Assembly (NCBI RefSeq): GCF_047654805.1
Contig: NZ_JASGIV010000001.1
Span: forward strand, 1,240,001 to 1,304,000
DNA length: 64,000 nucleotides
Direction of reading: 5' to 3'
DNA from: Pelomonas sp047654805
GTDB taxonomy: Bacteria; Pseudomonadota; Gammaproteobacteria; Burkholderiales; Burkholderiaceae_C
Part shown: in pieces, positions 63,511 to 64,000 of the stretch
Layout: each line of letters begins with the position of its first letter
Position numbering within the stretch: position 1 is the stretch's first letter
Notes under the pieces: generated by a model
What the model was told of the DNA's origin: nothing
Seen by the model: the letters and a program-made list of their open reading frames with translations, nothing else
Databases searched by the model: none
Position numbers and translations under genes: made by a program

Positions 63511-64000
63511 TCAGACCAGCCCCAGCGCCCCCAGAACGCCGCCGGCGAGCACCATCCAGACCAGGCCCAACCGCGTCTTCAGTACCAGAGCGACGGTCAC
63601 GGCCATCAGCGCCAGCGTGCTCCAGCGGTGCGCCTCCACCTTCAGGAACGGTTGGGCCAGCAGCCAGCCGGTCGCGATGACGAGGCCCAGCGTCAGCGGT
63701 GTCATGCCGGCCGAGAAGGCGCGCAGGCTGATGTGCTCGCGGTTGTTGCGAGCCCAGCGCGTGGCCGTCAGCGTCAGCACGCTGGACGGCAGCATCATGC
63801 CGGCCATGGAGGCTGCGGCGCCGCGCAGGCCGGCGATGTTGTAGCCCAGCACCGCCACGAAGAGGATGTTTGGTCCGGGCGCCGCCTGGGCCAGCGCGAT
63901 GGAGGCGGTGAACGAGGTGTCTGTCAGCCAGCCCGTCTTGTCGACGAGATAGCGGTGCATTTCCGGCACGGTCGTGATGCCGCCGCCAATGGCCAGCAGC
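63511..64000 (-). CDS. chromate transporter (ChrA family), truncated by window
   Basis: The frame stays open past the right edge, so the start is outside. The visible 162 residues show the CHR motif at the start (LLAIGGGITTVPEMHRYLVD) and a set of four to five membrane segments (QAAPGPNILFVAVLGYNIAG, GMMLPSSVLTL). This is one half of a chromate ion transporter or a short-chain CHR protein, which work in pairs; the partner would be upstream of the window edge. Confidence 0.85.
   Translation of the reverse strand, partial: LLAIGGGITTVPEMHRYLVDKTGWLTDTSFTASIALAQAAPGPNILFVAVLGYNIAGLRGAAASMAGMMLPSSVLTLTATRWARNNREHISLRAFSAGMTPLTLGLVIATGWLLAQPFLKVEAHRWSTLALMAVTVALVLKTRLGLVWMVLAGGVLGALGLV

Overview
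The window is GC-rich, densely packed chromosomal DNA of a beta-proteobacterium. It most likely comes from Burkholderiales near the Rubrivivax/Leptothrix/Roseateles/Mitsuaria group. The evidence is the AcnB-Tam-Mdh-Sdh-GltA gene order, the linkage of cytochrome bo oxidase, SURF1 and a RegBA system, DUF3422, DUF2917 and the Burkholderiales-type flavin monooxygenase and KAS III proteins. This is inference from protein character, not a database result. No rRNA, tRNA or CRISPR array was seen.

Layout. 1-9.7 kb: the end of a phospholipase D-like protein, GMP reductase, a DUF3422 protein, a KAS III enzyme, a chemoreceptor with a porin-like protein, exonuclease I, a PAS/degenerate-GGDEF protein and a tiny FlgC-like protein behind a near-consensus sigma-28 promoter. 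9.8-11.9 kb: an island holding one Fic-wHTH-KfrB-like gene, bracketed by inverted, internally repeated ends that look like those of a transposable element without its transposase. 12-14.4 kb: gdhA, a ribbon-helix-helix protein and a DJ-1/PfpI protein.

14.6-27.7 kb is a TCA-cycle supercluster. On the minus strand, mdh, tam and a citrate-lyase-like gene are followed by a secreted protein, a VapBC-type toxin-antitoxin pair and acnB. On the plus strand, divergent from mdh, are a GntR regulator and sdhCDAB-sdhE-gltA, closed by a strong terminator. Tam methylates trans-aconitate, an aconitase inhibitor, so its place between mdh and acnB makes metabolic sense.

27.7-37.7 kb is carbohydrate and nucleoside metabolism. 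A ribokinase, an MTA/SAH deaminase-like enzyme and a gluconate-repressor-type LacI protein are on the plus strand. Facing them on the minus strand are a two-domain secreted esterase and the operon gntK - GPH transporter - GH94 phosphorylase. This reads as an aldobionate (cellobionate) pathway: import, phosphorolysis to glucose-1-phosphate plus gluconate, then gluconate phosphorylation. A perfect palindrome with a central CG lies upstream of gntK. An 821-bp IS5/IS427-like element sits exactly between the convergent stop codons of lacI and the GH94 gene and lengthens the GH94 protein by 14 residues.

37.9-51.6 kb: purL, a GST-ArsR-SRPBCC operon, an MHS-family transporter, then cyoABCD-SURF1-regB-regA, a quinol oxidase operon joined to a redox-sensing two-component system. 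51.6-64 kb: mixed housekeeping and accessory genes (flavin monooxygenase, hydrolase, GNAT, DUF2917, LysR, YebC, HtrA-like protease, acyltransferase-like membrane protein, polysaccharide deacetylase, rlmB, upp, an argD-like aminotransferase, a PfpI/GlxA divergent pair and a truncated chromate transporter).
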